64,000 nt of DNA from contig JBLXDU010000002.1 in the NCBI GenBank assembly GCA_048263775.1, forward strand, positions 371,408 through 435,407, written 5' to 3'. The notes under the pieces are model-generated. The model was not told where the DNA came from. It searched no databases and saw only the letters and a list, made by a program, of their open reading frames with translations. The first letter of the stretch is position 1; each line of letters begins with the position of its first letter. Shown piece after piece: positions 42,754 through 52,056 of this stretch. The position numbers and the translations under genes were made by a program. The DNA is from UBA1479 sp048263775 (GTDB lineage Bacteria > Pseudomonadota > Alphaproteobacteria > Rhodospirillales > Casp-alpha2).

Positions 42754-43974
42754 ATGGCGTTGATCGTGCAGAAATTCGGCGGCACTTCGGTAGCCGACGT
42801 CAACCGTATCAAGGCGGTGGCGCAGCGCGTCAAATCCGAGGTCGACGCGGGCCATCAGATCGCCGTGGTGGTATCGGCCATGGCCGGGGTGACCAATCAG
42901 CTCGTCGGTTATGTGGATGACATTTCCAAGCTCTATGACGCCCGGGAATACGACGCCGTCGTCGCCTCCGGCGAACAGGTGACGTCGGGCCTGCTTGCCC
43001 TGGCGCTCCAGGATATCGGCGTTTCCGCCCGATCCTGGCAGGGTTGGCAGATCCCCATCCACACCAACGATGTCCATGCCAAGGCGCGCATCACCAGCAT
43101 CGACACGGACAAAATTCAGGCGCGCCTGCAGGAGGGCGAGGTCGTGGTCGTCCCCGGGTTCCAGGGCGTCGCCCCGGACGGCCGTATCACCACCTTGGGC
43201 CGCGGTGGCTCCGACACCTCGGCGGTGGCGCTCGCGGCGGCGCTCAAGGCGCACCGCTGCGACATCTATACGGATGTCGATGGGGTTTATACCTGCGACC
43301 CCCGGATCGTTACCAAGGCCCGCAAGCTGAGCAAGATCACTTACGAGGAAATGCTGGAGATGGCATCCCAAGGTGCGAAGGTCCTGCAGACCCGCGCCGT
43401 GGAAATGGCCATGAACCACGGGGTGCGCACGGAAGTCCGCTCAAGCTTCTCCGCCGAGCGCGGCACCCTGGTCGTGAACGAGGAAGAAATCGTGGAAAAG
43501 CAAGTCGTCAGCGGTATCGCCTATTCCCGGGACGAGGCCAAGATCACCCTGGTCCGCGTCGCCGACCGGCCCGGCGTGGCGGCCGGCATCTTCGGCCCGC
43601 TCGCTGAAGCCAGCGTCAACGTCGACATGATCGTGCAAAACGTGTCCGCCGACGGCAAGGCCACGGACATGACGTTCACGGTGACCAAAAGCGATCTGGA
43701 ACGCACCAAGTCGATCATCCAGTCGAAGAAGGCTGAAATCGGCTATGAGGATCTGGTTGCCAAGGACGGCGTGGTGAAAATTTCCATCATCGGTGTCGGC
43801 ATGCGATCGCATGCGGGTGTGGCCCAGACCATGTTCCAGACCCTGGCCGACAAGGGCATTAACATCCAGGTGATCTCGACCTCGGAAATTAAGGTCAGCG
43901 TGCTGATCGCCGAGGAATATACAGAGCTGGCGGTGCGCGCCCTGCACACGGCCTACGGGCTGGACGCCGCCTAA
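42754..43974 (+). CDS. lysC: aspartate kinase
   Basis: A 406-residue aspartokinase of the class with two C-terminal ACT domains. The catalytic start is VQKFGGTSVADVNRI, with GRGGSDTSAVALAAAL in the kinase core, then ACT pairs around RVADRPGVAAGIF and SIIGVGMRSHAGVAQ. It makes aspartyl phosphate for lysine, threonine and methionine. ACT domains imply feedback by lysine and/or threonine. A hairpin lies just downstream, before ptsP. Confidence 0.97.
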   Translation: MALIVQKFGGTSVADVNRIKAVAQRVKSEVDAGHQIAVVVSAMAGVTNQLVGYVDDISKLYDAREYDAVVASGEQVTSGLLALALQDIGVSARSWQGWQIPIHTNDVHAKARITSIDTDKIQARLQEGEVVVVPGFQGVAPDGRITTLGRGGSDTSAVALAAALKAHRCDIYTDVDGVYTCDPRIVTKARKLSKITYEEMLEMASQGAKVLQTRAVEMAMNHGVRTEVRSSFSAERGTLVVNEEEIVEKQVVSGIAYSRDEAKITLVRVADRPGVAAGIFGPLAEASVNVDMIVQNVSADGKATDMTFTVTKSDLERTKSIIQSKKAEIGYEDLVAKDGVVKISIIGVGMRSHAGVAQTMFQTLADKGINIQVISTSEIKVSVLIAEEYTELAVRALHTAYGLDAA

Positions 43975-43988
43975 AAAGGCATCCGGTC

Positions 43989-44016
43989 GGGGCTGTGCCG
44001 GCACGGTAATAGCCCC
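43989..44016 (+). terminator. hairpin after lysC
   Basis: GGGGCT (43989-43994) pairs with AGCCCC (44011-44016) and encloses the palindrome GTGCCGGCAC. There is no T tract, so it may act as a partial stop or an mRNA 3' end. Confidence 0.3.
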
Positions 44017-44145
44017 CGCGGCGAACTATTCTGGCGGCATCGCGGTCGCCATCGCGGCTATTTGATCCTATATGATAGCGACGCCGGGGGGGAAACGGAC
44101 CCGGGCAGGCCGCGCGTGCAGATCAAGGCAGGGGTCCTTTAGCCA

Positions 44146-46491
44146 GTGAACGACAAGTCGAACCCACAAAACCCGGCTGCCAAGGCGGGGGGACAGGTGC
44201 CGAAGAAGGCCCCGGTCGTCGGTCGTCGGCGGACGGACGTCTCGCCCGTGCCCCGGCGCATGCTCAGCCGGGTCCGTGCCGTCATGGCGGCGCCGGCGAC
44301 GGCGCAGGAACGCCTGGATCAGATCGTCCAGGTGATCGCCCTCGAAATGGTCGCCGAAGTCTGTTCCATCTACTTGCGCCGTGCCGGCGACGTGCTCGAA
44401 CTGTTCGCCACCCAGGGCCTGCGCAAGGACGCCGTGCACAAGACCCGCCTGCGCATCGGTGAAGGCTTGGTCGGTGAAATCGCCGCCCATGCGTTGCCCT
44501 TTGCGCTTGAGGACGCGCAATCCCATCCCAGCTTCGCCTATCGCCCGGAAACCGGTGAAGAACTATTCCATTCCCTGATGGGTGTGCCGGTTCTGCGCGG
44601 TGGGCGGGTTACCGGCGTTCTCGTGGTGCAGAACCGCACACGCCGCGCCTATGAGGACGAAGAGGTCGAAACCCTTCAGACCGTCGCCATGGTGTTGGCC
44701 GAACTGGTTGCCGGCGGCGACCTGGTGGCGGCGAACGAACTATTGCCGGTCGACGGCATTGCGTTGAAACCGCTGCGCATTGAGGGATTGAAGCTCAACG
44801 GCGGCATCGGTATCGGCGTGGCCGTCCTGCACCGCCCCCATCTGTACATCGAGCGGATCGTCGGCGACGATCCGGCGGCGGAACGCGAGCGCCTGCACCA
44901 GGCGTTCAAGGCCATGCATGGTGCGCTCGACGATATGCTGGCCTCCGACGACATGGCCAAGGGGGGTGAGCATCGCGACATCCTGGAAACCTACCGCCTG
45001 ATCGCCCAGGACGCGGGTTGGCTGTCGCGCATCGAAGACGCCATTCTTACCGGCCTGTCCGCGGAAGCCGCCGTGCAGCGCGTGCAGAACGACCTGCGCG
45101 CCCGCATGGCCGGGATCGATGACCCCTATCTGCGCGAACGGGCACACGATCTGGACGATCTGGGTTACCGCCTGACCCAACATCTGATGGGGGCCGAGCC
45201 GGGACCCCGCGAAATGCCTGACAACGCAATCCTGATCGCCCGCAACATGGGCCCGGCGCAGCTGCTGGACTATGACAGCCAGAAATTGCGCGGCCTGGTT
45301 CTGGCCGAAGGTTCGCCCAACGCCCATGTCGCCATTGTCGCCCGCGCGCTCGACCTGCCCGTGGTCGGGCGGCTCGACAATATTCTCGATCGGGTCGAAG
45401 AAGGTGATCCCCTGATCATCGATGGCGATCATGGCCAAGTCTATCTGCGTCCGGGCGAGGACATCCGCATCACCTTCGAGGACAGCATGCGGCTGCGCGC
45501 CGAACAGCGCGCCCAGTATGCGGAATTGAAGGACCTGCCCTCGGTGACCAAGGACGGCGTCGCGGTCAACCTGCTGCTCAACGCCGGGCTGCGCGTGGAC
45601 CTCATGCACCTGGATCATACGGGGGCCATCGGCATCGGCCTGTTCCGCACGGAAATCCCCTTCATGGTGGAATCCGAAACCCCCACCGTCGATCGCCAGC
45701 AGGAAATCTACGCCACGGTTTACGAGCGCGCCGGCGACCGCCCGGTGACTTTCCGCACCCTGGATGCGGGCGGTGACAAGGTGCTGCCTTATTGGGACGC
45801 CGAGGAATCTGAGGAAAACCCCGCCATGGGATGGCGTGCGATCCGGGTGTCGCTCGACCGCCCGGCGCTGATGCGCGACCAGCTGCGCTCTCTGATCCGC
45901 GCGGCGGCGGGTAAGACCTTGCGCGTGATGTTCCCCATGGTCACGGAAGTCGCCGAATTCGATGCCGCCAAAAAGCTGCTGGACGCCGAATTGGCCCGCG
46001 CGCGCCGGCGCGGCCAATTGCTGCCGTCCACCGTGCGGGCCGGGGTGATGCTCGAAGTGCCGGGCCTGATCTTCCAACTGCCGGCCCTGACCAAGCGGGT
46101 CGATTTCATTTCCGTCGGCTCCAACGACATGCTGCAATTCCTGTTCGCAGCCGACCGTGGCAATCCCATGGTCGCGTCCCGCTACGATGACCTGGCGCCC
46201 GCCGCCATCAATTTCCTGGGCCAGATCGCGCGGCATTGCACGGAAACCAGCACGGATCTCAGCCTGTGCGGCGAGATGGCCGGCGATCCGTTGGCGGCCA
46301 TGACGTTGATCGGTTTGGGATACCGCAATCTGTCCATGTCGGCGCCGTCGATCGGGCCGGTCAAGGCCATGGTCCGTTCGCTCGATGTGGGGACCTTGGA
46401 AAGCTATCTTTCCGGGTTATCGCAGTCGCCGGCCCATTCCCTTCGGGAGAAATTGAGGGCCTTTGCCGCAGATCATGGTGTAATGGTTTAA
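44146..46491 (+). CDS. ptsP: PEP-protein phosphotransferase of the nitrogen PTS (EI-Ntr)
   Basis: A 781-residue enzyme. It opens with a GAF domain (about 40-200), then an N-terminal PEP-utilising domain whose phospho-histidine is His394 (GSPNAHVAIVAR), and the TIM-barrel PEP-binding domain ending with SLCGEMAGDP. It passes phosphate from PEP to NPr, linking carbon and nitrogen status to regulators; the GAF domain commonly senses glutamine. GTG at 44146 has a poor ribosome site, and ATG at 44260 would trim 38 residues and match many relatives. It follows lysC. Confidence 0.95.
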   Translation: MNDKSNPQNPAAKAGGQVPKKAPVVGRRRTDVSPVPRRMLSRVRAVMAAPATAQERLDQIVQVIALEMVAEVCSIYLRRAGDVLELFATQGLRKDAVHKTRLRIGEGLVGEIAAHALPFALEDAQSHPSFAYRPETGEELFHSLMGVPVLRGGRVTGVLVVQNRTRRAYEDEEVETLQTVAMVLAELVAGGDLVAANELLPVDGIALKPLRIEGLKLNGGIGIGVAVLHRPHLYIERIVGDDPAAERERLHQAFKAMHGALDDMLASDDMAKGGEHRDILETYRLIAQDAGWLSRIEDAILTGLSAEAAVQRVQNDLRARMAGIDDPYLRERAHDLDDLGYRLTQHLMGAEPGPREMPDNAILIARNMGPAQLLDYDSQKLRGLVLAEGSPNAHVAIVARALDLPVVGRLDNILDRVEEGDPLIIDGDHGQVYLRPGEDIRITFEDSMRLRAEQRAQYAELKDLPSVTKDGVAVNLLLNAGLRVDLMHLDHTGAIGIGLFRTEIPFMVESETPTVDRQQEIYATVYERAGDRPVTFRTLDAGGDKVLPYWDAEESEENPAMGWRAIRVSLDRPALMRDQLRSLIRAAAGKTLRVMFPMVTEVAEFDAAKKLLDAELARARRRGQLLPSTVRAGVMLEVPGLIFQLPALTKRVDFISVGSNDMLQFLFAADRGNPMVASRYDDLAPAAINFLGQIARHCTETSTDLSLCGEMAGDPLAAMTLIGLGYRNLSMSAPSIGPVKAMVRSLDVGTLESYLSGLSQSPAHSLREKLRAFAADHGVMV

Positions 46492-46702
46492 AGCAACCGG
46501 TTTTCTACTTGAATCTACATGACTTTTTGTGGGATTATTGCGCCTGCGGAAAAGACGAGACGATTCGCCTTTTAATTCGGCCGCCGCGTGACCCCGGGGG
46601 GGTGTCATCGCCGCGGCCATCCAGCCGCCGGGCTCCGGTTTCGGATCGCCCGCGCGTCGGGATTCCAAGGGGCGGACGTTGGGGCAAAGGGGTGACCTAC
46701 GC

Positions 46703-48007
46703 GTGAACCACGATCCCATCTCACGGGCGACGCCGGGGGGCGCCGCTGCAGATCACCGTACGGGCGTCGGGGGGCTGTTACGGGCCTCGCGACTGCGCTG
46801 CGGCGAAGACCTGGACGTCATCGCCCAGGTATTGCGCATTCGCCGCCGTCACTTGCAGGCCATCGAGGACGGCAATTTCGACCAGCTTCCGGGGACGACC
46901 TACGCAGTCGGCTTCATCCGCACCTATGCAGATTATCTGGGGCTGGACAGCGACGAAGTGGTGCGCCGCTTCAAAGGGGAACAAACCCTGCAGCCGGGCA
47001 AGACGCCTAAGGCCGATCTGGTCTTTCCGTCGCCGATGTCCGAGACGGGTATCCCGCGGGGCGCCGTTGTGTTCCTTGGCGTGGTGATCGGCGTCATCGC
47101 TTACGGCGCCTGGTACAGTTCGACCGTCGACAACGATTTCTTCAAGCAATGGATTGAACCCGTGCCCGCGCGCTTGGCGGCTTTGCTGCCGGGCGGTGCG
47201 GAAAACGATGGCCCGGACCGCAGCCAGGCCGTGGCCGCGGACAAGCCCGCGCCGACATCCTCCGCCCTTTCGCCCGAAGCTGCGCCGGAACCAACGGCCG
47301 CGGCCGAACCCGCCACGGAGGCGGCCATGCCGGCAGGCGTGGGCAGCGATGCCCCGCCCTCCGATACCCAAGCTTCCGATCAGCCGGCCGTTGCGGCCGA
47401 GGCGGTGTCAGACTCCGCCCCCGCGAGCCCGACTGAGAGCCCGACCGAACAGGCGCAGCCGGAATTGGCGCAGACGGAACCGGCCGCTACACCGGCGACC
47501 GAACCCGCCACCGCATCTTCGGCGCCGGAATCCGTGCCTGCCGCCGCGCCAGTGACGGAAACGGAAACCGTGCGTCCGCCCGAATCCATCGCCCAGCCCG
47601 TGGAAACCGCCGAATTGCCGGCACCTCCGGCGCCGGTCGCGTCGGACACGCCGACCCCGGCCGCCGAGGCATCGGAAAGCCCGCCCACGCCGACGGTGAC
47701 GGAAGTCGCCAGCACGCCGGCCGAAACCGCTGCAGCCCGCATCGTCCTGACGGCGATCAGCGACAGCTGGGTCGAAGTCCGTGAACAGGGCACCGATACC
47801 TGGGTCTGGGGTAAATTATTGCGTGCCGGTGAATCCTACGCCGTACCTGACCGGCCCGATCTGAAGCTGAAGACCGGCAACGCCGGCGGCCTGACCATCA
47901 CCGTCGACGGCGACAGCGCCCCGGCGGTCGGCGCCAGTGGCGAGGTCGTGCGCAACGTGCTGCTCGACCCCGAGCGTCTGAAGGCCGGCACCGCCGTTTT
48001 CCGCTGA
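46703..48007 (+). CDS. RodZ-like helix-turn-helix membrane protein
   Basis: A 434-residue protein of the RodZ/DUF4115 type: a helix-turn-helix (LLRASRLRCGEDLDVIAQVLRI...GTTYAVGFIRTYADYLGL, 25-80), one membrane helix (about 113-133), a Pro/Ala/Thr/Glu-rich linker of about 190 residues (150-345), and a C-terminal DUF4115 beta domain (VLTAISDSWVEVREQGTDTWVWG). RodZ links MreB to the membrane and shapes cells. GTG at 46703 has AAGGGG about 8 bases upstream. ispG follows, as in many proteobacteria. Confidence 0.85.
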   Translation: MNHDPISRATPGGAAADHRTGVGGLLRASRLRCGEDLDVIAQVLRIRRRHLQAIEDGNFDQLPGTTYAVGFIRTYADYLGLDSDEVVRRFKGEQTLQPGKTPKADLVFPSPMSETGIPRGAVVFLGVVIGVIAYGAWYSSTVDNDFFKQWIEPVPARLAALLPGGAENDGPDRSQAVAADKPAPTSSALSPEAAPEPTAAAEPATEAAMPAGVGSDAPPSDTQASDQPAVAAEAVSDSAPASPTESPTEQAQPELAQTEPAATPATEPATASSAPESVPAAAPVTETETVRPPESIAQPVETAELPAPPAPVASDTPTPAAEASESPPTPTVTEVASTPAETAAARIVLTAISDSWVEVREQGTDTWVWGKLLRAGESYAVPDRPDLKLKTGNAGGLTITVDGDSAPAVGASGEVVRNVLLDPERLKAGTAVFR

Positions 48008-48181
48008 CCCGCCGTCAACCGGCCGGGCATTCCGGCTGACAGGGCCGTCACGACCGTTGACCGCGGGCCGGGCGTCGGGCAAAACATGCCCCACGGGCCG
48101 GGCAGGCGCGGTTTCTCGCTTGTGCGCCGCCGCGGCCGGGCCCATGTAGGTTGCCGTTGAGCGTTTAAAGGATCCACTTTC

Positions 48182-49480
48182 ATGTCTCAGGAAGCCGCGC
48201 TTCCCACCGACCGCGCGTTCGCCTTTGGTCCCAAGGCGCGTCGGGTGAGCGTCCCCGTCAAAATCGGCAAGGTCGCCATGGGCGGCCTCAACCCCATCGT
48301 CGTGCAGTCCATGACCAACACGGACACCGCCGACATCGACGGCACGGTCGAGCAGGTCCATGCCCTGGCCCAGGCGGGGTCGGAAATCGTTCGTGTCACC
48401 GTCGATACGGAACGCGCCGCCGCCGCGATCCCTCATATCAAGGAAAAGCTGCTGGCGCGCGGCGTCGATACGCCCATCGTCGGCGACTTCCACTACATCG
48501 GCCACAAGCTGCTGGACAGCCATCCGGCCTGTGCCGAGGCCCTGGACAAGTATCGTATCAATCCCGGCAACGTGGGCTTCAAGGAAAAGCGCGATACGCA
48601 GTTCTCCAAGATGGTCGAAAAGGCCATCGAGTACGGCAAGCCCGTGCGCATCGGCGTCAACTGGGGGTCGCTCGACCAGGACCTGGTGGTCCGCCTGATG
48701 GACGAGAACGCCAAGTCGGCCAATCCCATGACAGCCGCGGAAGTGACGCAGGAAGCCCTGGTCCAGTCGGCGATCTCCAACGCGCTGCGGGCCGAAGATT
48801 TGGGTCTTTCGCGCGACCGCATCGTGCTCAGCTGTAAGGTCTCCGAGGTTCAGAGCCTGATCAAGGTCTACCGCGAACTGGCCAACCGGGGTGATTGGGC
48901 CCTGCACCTGGGCCTGACCGAAGCCGGCATGGGCTCGAAGGGCATCGTCGCCTCGACCGCCGCCATGGCTGTGCTGCTGCAGGAAGGCATCGGCGACACC
49001 ATCCGTGTGTCGCTGACACCGTCGCCCGGTGGCGACCGCACCAAGGAAGTCATCGTCGCCCAGGAAATGCTGCAGACCATGGGCCTGCGCGCCTTCACAC
49101 CGCTGGTCACGGCCTGCCCCGGTTGCGGGCGCACGACCTCGACCTTCTTCCAGGAACTGGCCGACACCGTGCAGGGCTACGTGCGCGGCATGATGCCGAC
49201 CTGGCGCGAACAGTATGATGGGGCGGAAAACCTGTCGCTTGCCGTCATGGGCTGCATCGTCAACGGCCCGGGTGAAAGCAAGCATGCGGATATCGGCATA
49301 TCGCTCCCCGGCACCGGCGAGGCACCGACGGCGCCTGTGTTCGTCGACGGGGAAAAGGTCGCGACCCTGCGCGGTGCGGCCATTGCCGAGGACTTCAAGA
49401 AAATCGTCGACGACTATGTCGCCCGCAAGTACCCGCGCAAGACTGGTGCCGCTCCTTCCGGCGCCGACGCGGCGGAATAG
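48182..49480 (+). CDS. ispG: 4-hydroxy-3-methylbut-2-en-1-yl diphosphate synthase
   Basis: A 432-residue GcpE/IspG with the TIM-barrel N-terminal part (VPVKIGKVAMGGLNPIVVQSMTNTDT region, residues 21-46) and C-terminal iron-sulfur ligands in ACPGCGRTTSTF and VMGCIVNGPGESKHADIG. It makes HMBPP in the MEP isoprenoid pathway and needs a [4Fe-4S] cluster. It lies between the RodZ-like gene and hisS, as is common. Confidence 0.97.
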   Translation: MSQEAALPTDRAFAFGPKARRVSVPVKIGKVAMGGLNPIVVQSMTNTDTADIDGTVEQVHALAQAGSEIVRVTVDTERAAAAIPHIKEKLLARGVDTPIVGDFHYIGHKLLDSHPACAEALDKYRINPGNVGFKEKRDTQFSKMVEKAIEYGKPVRIGVNWGSLDQDLVVRLMDENAKSANPMTAAEVTQEALVQSAISNALRAEDLGLSRDRIVLSCKVSEVQSLIKVYRELANRGDWALHLGLTEAGMGSKGIVASTAAMAVLLQEGIGDTIRVSLTPSPGGDRTKEVIVAQEMLQTMGLRAFTPLVTACPGCGRTTSTFFQELADTVQGYVRGMMPTWREQYDGAENLSLAVMGCIVNGPGESKHADIGISLPGTGEAPTAPVFVDGEKVATLRGAAIAEDFKKIVDDYVARKYPRKTGAAPSGADAAE

Positions 49481-49494
49481 CGGGACCGGTGGCG

Positions 49495-50739
49495 ATGGCA
49501 GATTTGCAACCCGTTCGCGGGACCCACGACATCCTGGCCGACGATTTCCGTCTGCACCGTCACATTTGTGATCGGGCGGCGGCCCTGGCCGCGCGTCACG
49601 GGTTCCAGGAAATGACCCCGCCGATCTTCGAATTCACGGAAGTGTTCTCGCGCACGTTGGGTGAGACATCCGATGTGGTGACAAAGGAGATGTACACCTT
49701 CGACGACCGGGGCGGTGATTCCATCACCCTTCGTCCTGAATTCACCGCCGGCATCGCCCGCGCCTTCATGTCCAACGGCTTGGCCCAGGAAGCGCCCCTT
49801 AAGTTCTTTGCCCGGGGTCCCGTATTCCGCCACGAACGCCCGCAAAAGGGCCGCCTGCGCCAGTTCCACCAGATCGACGTGGAAATTTTGGGTGTGCCGG
49901 GGGCACAGGCGGATATAGAAGTCATCGCGCTGGCCGCCCATATCCTGGACGATTTGGGCGTGGCCAAGGACGTGCGGCTGGAACTCAACACTCTGGGCGA
50001 TCCGGAAAGCCGGCAGGCCTATCGTGGCGTGCTGCTCGACTACTTGGCCAAGTATCGCAACGATCTGTCCGAAGACAGCCGCACGCGGATGGACAAGAAC
50101 CCGCTGCGCATCTTCGATTCAAAGGATAAGGGCGATCAGGACATCATGTCCTCGGCGCCGTTGCTGCAGGACCATTTGAACGACACCTCGCGGGTGTTCT
50201 TCGACGAAGTGCTGGCCGGGCTTGACGCCCTGGGTATCGCCTATGAGGTTCAGCCCCGATTGGTTCGCGGCCTGGATTACTATTCCCACACCGCCTTCGA
50301 ATTCGTCACCGGCACCTTGGGCGCCCAAGGCACCGTCCTGGCCGGTGGCCGCTATGACGGCTTGATGGAACAGATGGGCGGGCGGCCGACGCCGGGGATC
50401 GGCTGGGCCGCCGGGGTCGAACGCCTGTCCATGATGCTCGGCGCGGCGCCGGCGGGCGAACGCCCCATCGTGGTCATCCCCATGGGCGACGAGGCAATGG
50501 CCCCGGCCATGAAGGCCGCTCACGATCTGCGCCGGGCCGGCCATACGGTCGATATGGGATATTCCGGCAACCTGAAGAAACGTCTGGCGCGGGCCAACAA
50601 GGCGAACGCCAAGGCCGTGTTGATCCTGGGCTCGGACGAACTGGCGCGGGGTGTTGCGACCCTGCGCAACATGGAAACCGGCACCCAGGCCGAAGTCAAA
50701 CTCTCCGACATCGTTGAAACCCTGAAGCTTCACTTCTAG
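49495..50739 (+). CDS. hisS: histidyl-tRNA synthetase
   Basis: A 414-residue class II synthetase. Motif 2 is in FARGPVFRHERPQKGRLRQF, the histidine-specific LVRGLDYYSHTAFEF is present, and motif 3 is GGRYDGLMEQMGG plus GIGWAAGVERL. It charges tRNA-His. ATG at 49495 (MADLQPVRGTHDIL) is used; a GTG six bases earlier is an alternative. It begins 14 bases after ispG. Confidence 0.97.
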   Translation: MADLQPVRGTHDILADDFRLHRHICDRAAALAARHGFQEMTPPIFEFTEVFSRTLGETSDVVTKEMYTFDDRGGDSITLRPEFTAGIARAFMSNGLAQEAPLKFFARGPVFRHERPQKGRLRQFHQIDVEILGVPGAQADIEVIALAAHILDDLGVAKDVRLELNTLGDPESRQAYRGVLLDYLAKYRNDLSEDSRTRMDKNPLRIFDSKDKGDQDIMSSAPLLQDHLNDTSRVFFDEVLAGLDALGIAYEVQPRLVRGLDYYSHTAFEFVTGTLGAQGTVLAGGRYDGLMEQMGGRPTPGIGWAAGVERLSMMLGAAPAGERPIVVIPMGDEAMAPAMKAAHDLRRAGHTVDMGYSGNLKKRLARANKANAKAVLILGSDELARGVATLRNMETGTQAEVKLSDIVETLKLHF

Positions 50740-50751
50740 CGAGGCAGCCCC

Positions 50752-52056
50752 ATGCCCGAAGACCGCGCGCATTCCGCCCGGCCCTTCGTGGCCGGGGTCA
50801 ATCACCGGACCAGCTCCCTCGGCCTGCGCGACCAGATGTTCATCGAGGACGAGGCGGTGCCCGGTGTACTTGCCCGCCTGCGCGACGCCGGCGTGGCGGA
50901 GGCGGTGCTGCTGTCGACCTGCGACCGGGTCGAGGTGGTGGGCGCCGACCCCGATCCGGATGCGGCGGCGGACAGGGTGCTCGGCGTTCTGGCGGCGGAA
51001 ACCCAGGTGCCGTTGGCCGATCTCAAGGCCCAGGCTCATATTGCCATCGACGAGGCGGCGGTCCTGCACCTGTTCAACATCGCGGCTTCGCTTGCCAGTC
51101 TGGTGATCGGCGAGCCGCAGGTCCTGGGGCAGGTCAAGGCCGCCCATCGGATGGCCAGGGAGGCGGGCCTGTCCACGGGCGTGCTCGACGCGCTGTTGCA
51201 GGCGGCTTACAGCGCGGCCAAGCGGGTGCGCACGGAAACCGGCGTCGGCGAAGGCCCCGTATCCATCGCCGCCGTCGCGACCATGTTGGTTCAGGATCTG
51301 CATGGCGATCTGGAGGGCGTGTCGGCATTGCTGGTCGGCGCCGGCGACATGGGTGAGATGGTGGCCGAGGACATGATCGGCGAAGGTCTTACCAACCTGA
51401 CGGTGATCCATCCCCGCGAACGCCGGGCCAAGCGCACGGCGCGGGTACTGAACTGCAATTACGATCTGTTCGAAAATCTGGCCGATTTGGTGCCCAAGAC
51501 GGACGTCCTCATCGCGGCCTTGGGCGGCGGCGGGCGGATCGTCGAGAAAAGCCTGGTGGCGGCGGCGCTCAAGGCGCGGCGGCGGCGGCCTATCCTGGTG
51601 GTCGATACGGCGGTGCCCGGCGATGTCGACCCGGCGGTCCATGATTTGGACGACGCCTATGTCTATGACTTCGGTGATCTGGAACGTATCGCCATGGAAG
51701 GACTGGTCGGCCGTGGCGCCGAGGCCCAGGCGGCCCAGCGCATTGTCGACGAGGAAGTGCGGGCGTTTCTCAACGGTCGCCGGGAACGGGATGCGGGGCC
51801 GCTGGTCACCGGCCTGCGTCAGTATTTCGAGGATCATCGCGCCCAGGCCCTGGCGGAAGCCGGCGGGGACGCCGAAAAGGCGACCCATCTACTGGTCGCG
51901 CGTCTGTTGCACGGACCGTCGACGCGGCTGCGCCGGGCGGCGGCCGAGGCCGATTTGGACCTGGCGGCGGCGGAACGCCTGATCGCCCATTTGTTTCAGC
52001 CCGATCCCCCCGATGCCGATGGCGGCACGGGCGGCGGCGGCAAGGAGAACGGTTAA
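50752..52056 (+). CDS. hemA: glutamyl-tRNA reductase
   Basis: A 434-residue C5-pathway enzyme. The nucleophile is Cys57 in LLSTCDRVEV, followed by the conserved GEPQVLGQVKAAHRMA, the NADPH-binding domain (LLVGAGDMGEMVAED) and the C-terminal dimerisation helices. It commits glutamyl-tRNA to haem and tetrapyrroles. Some alphaproteobacteria use the C4 ALA synthase instead; this genome uses the C5 route at least here. The next gene starts directly after its stop. Confidence 0.96.
   Translation: MPEDRAHSARPFVAGVNHRTSSLGLRDQMFIEDEAVPGVLARLRDAGVAEAVLLSTCDRVEVVGADPDPDAAADRVLGVLAAETQVPLADLKAQAHIAIDEAAVLHLFNIAASLASLVIGEPQVLGQVKAAHRMAREAGLSTGVLDALLQAAYSAAKRVRTETGVGEGPVSIAAVATMLVQDLHGDLEGVSALLVGAGDMGEMVAEDMIGEGLTNLTVIHPRERRAKRTARVLNCNYDLFENLADLVPKTDVLIAALGGGGRIVEKSLVAAALKARRRRPILVVDTAVPGDVDPAVHDLDDAYVYDFGDLERIAMEGLVGRGAEAQAAQRIVDEEVRAFLNGRRERDAGPLVTGLRQYFEDHRAQALAEAGGDAEKATHLLVARLLHGPSTRLRRAAAEADLDLAAAERLIAHLFQPDPPDADGGTGGGGKENG

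Noticed and set aside
44740..46236. A 498-codon open frame antisense to ptsP
   Set aside because: It mirrors the high-GC codon pattern of ptsP, lacks any domain, and ptsP is certain.
50119..51888. A 589-codon open frame antisense to hisS and hemA
   Set aside because: Shadow frame of two certain genes.
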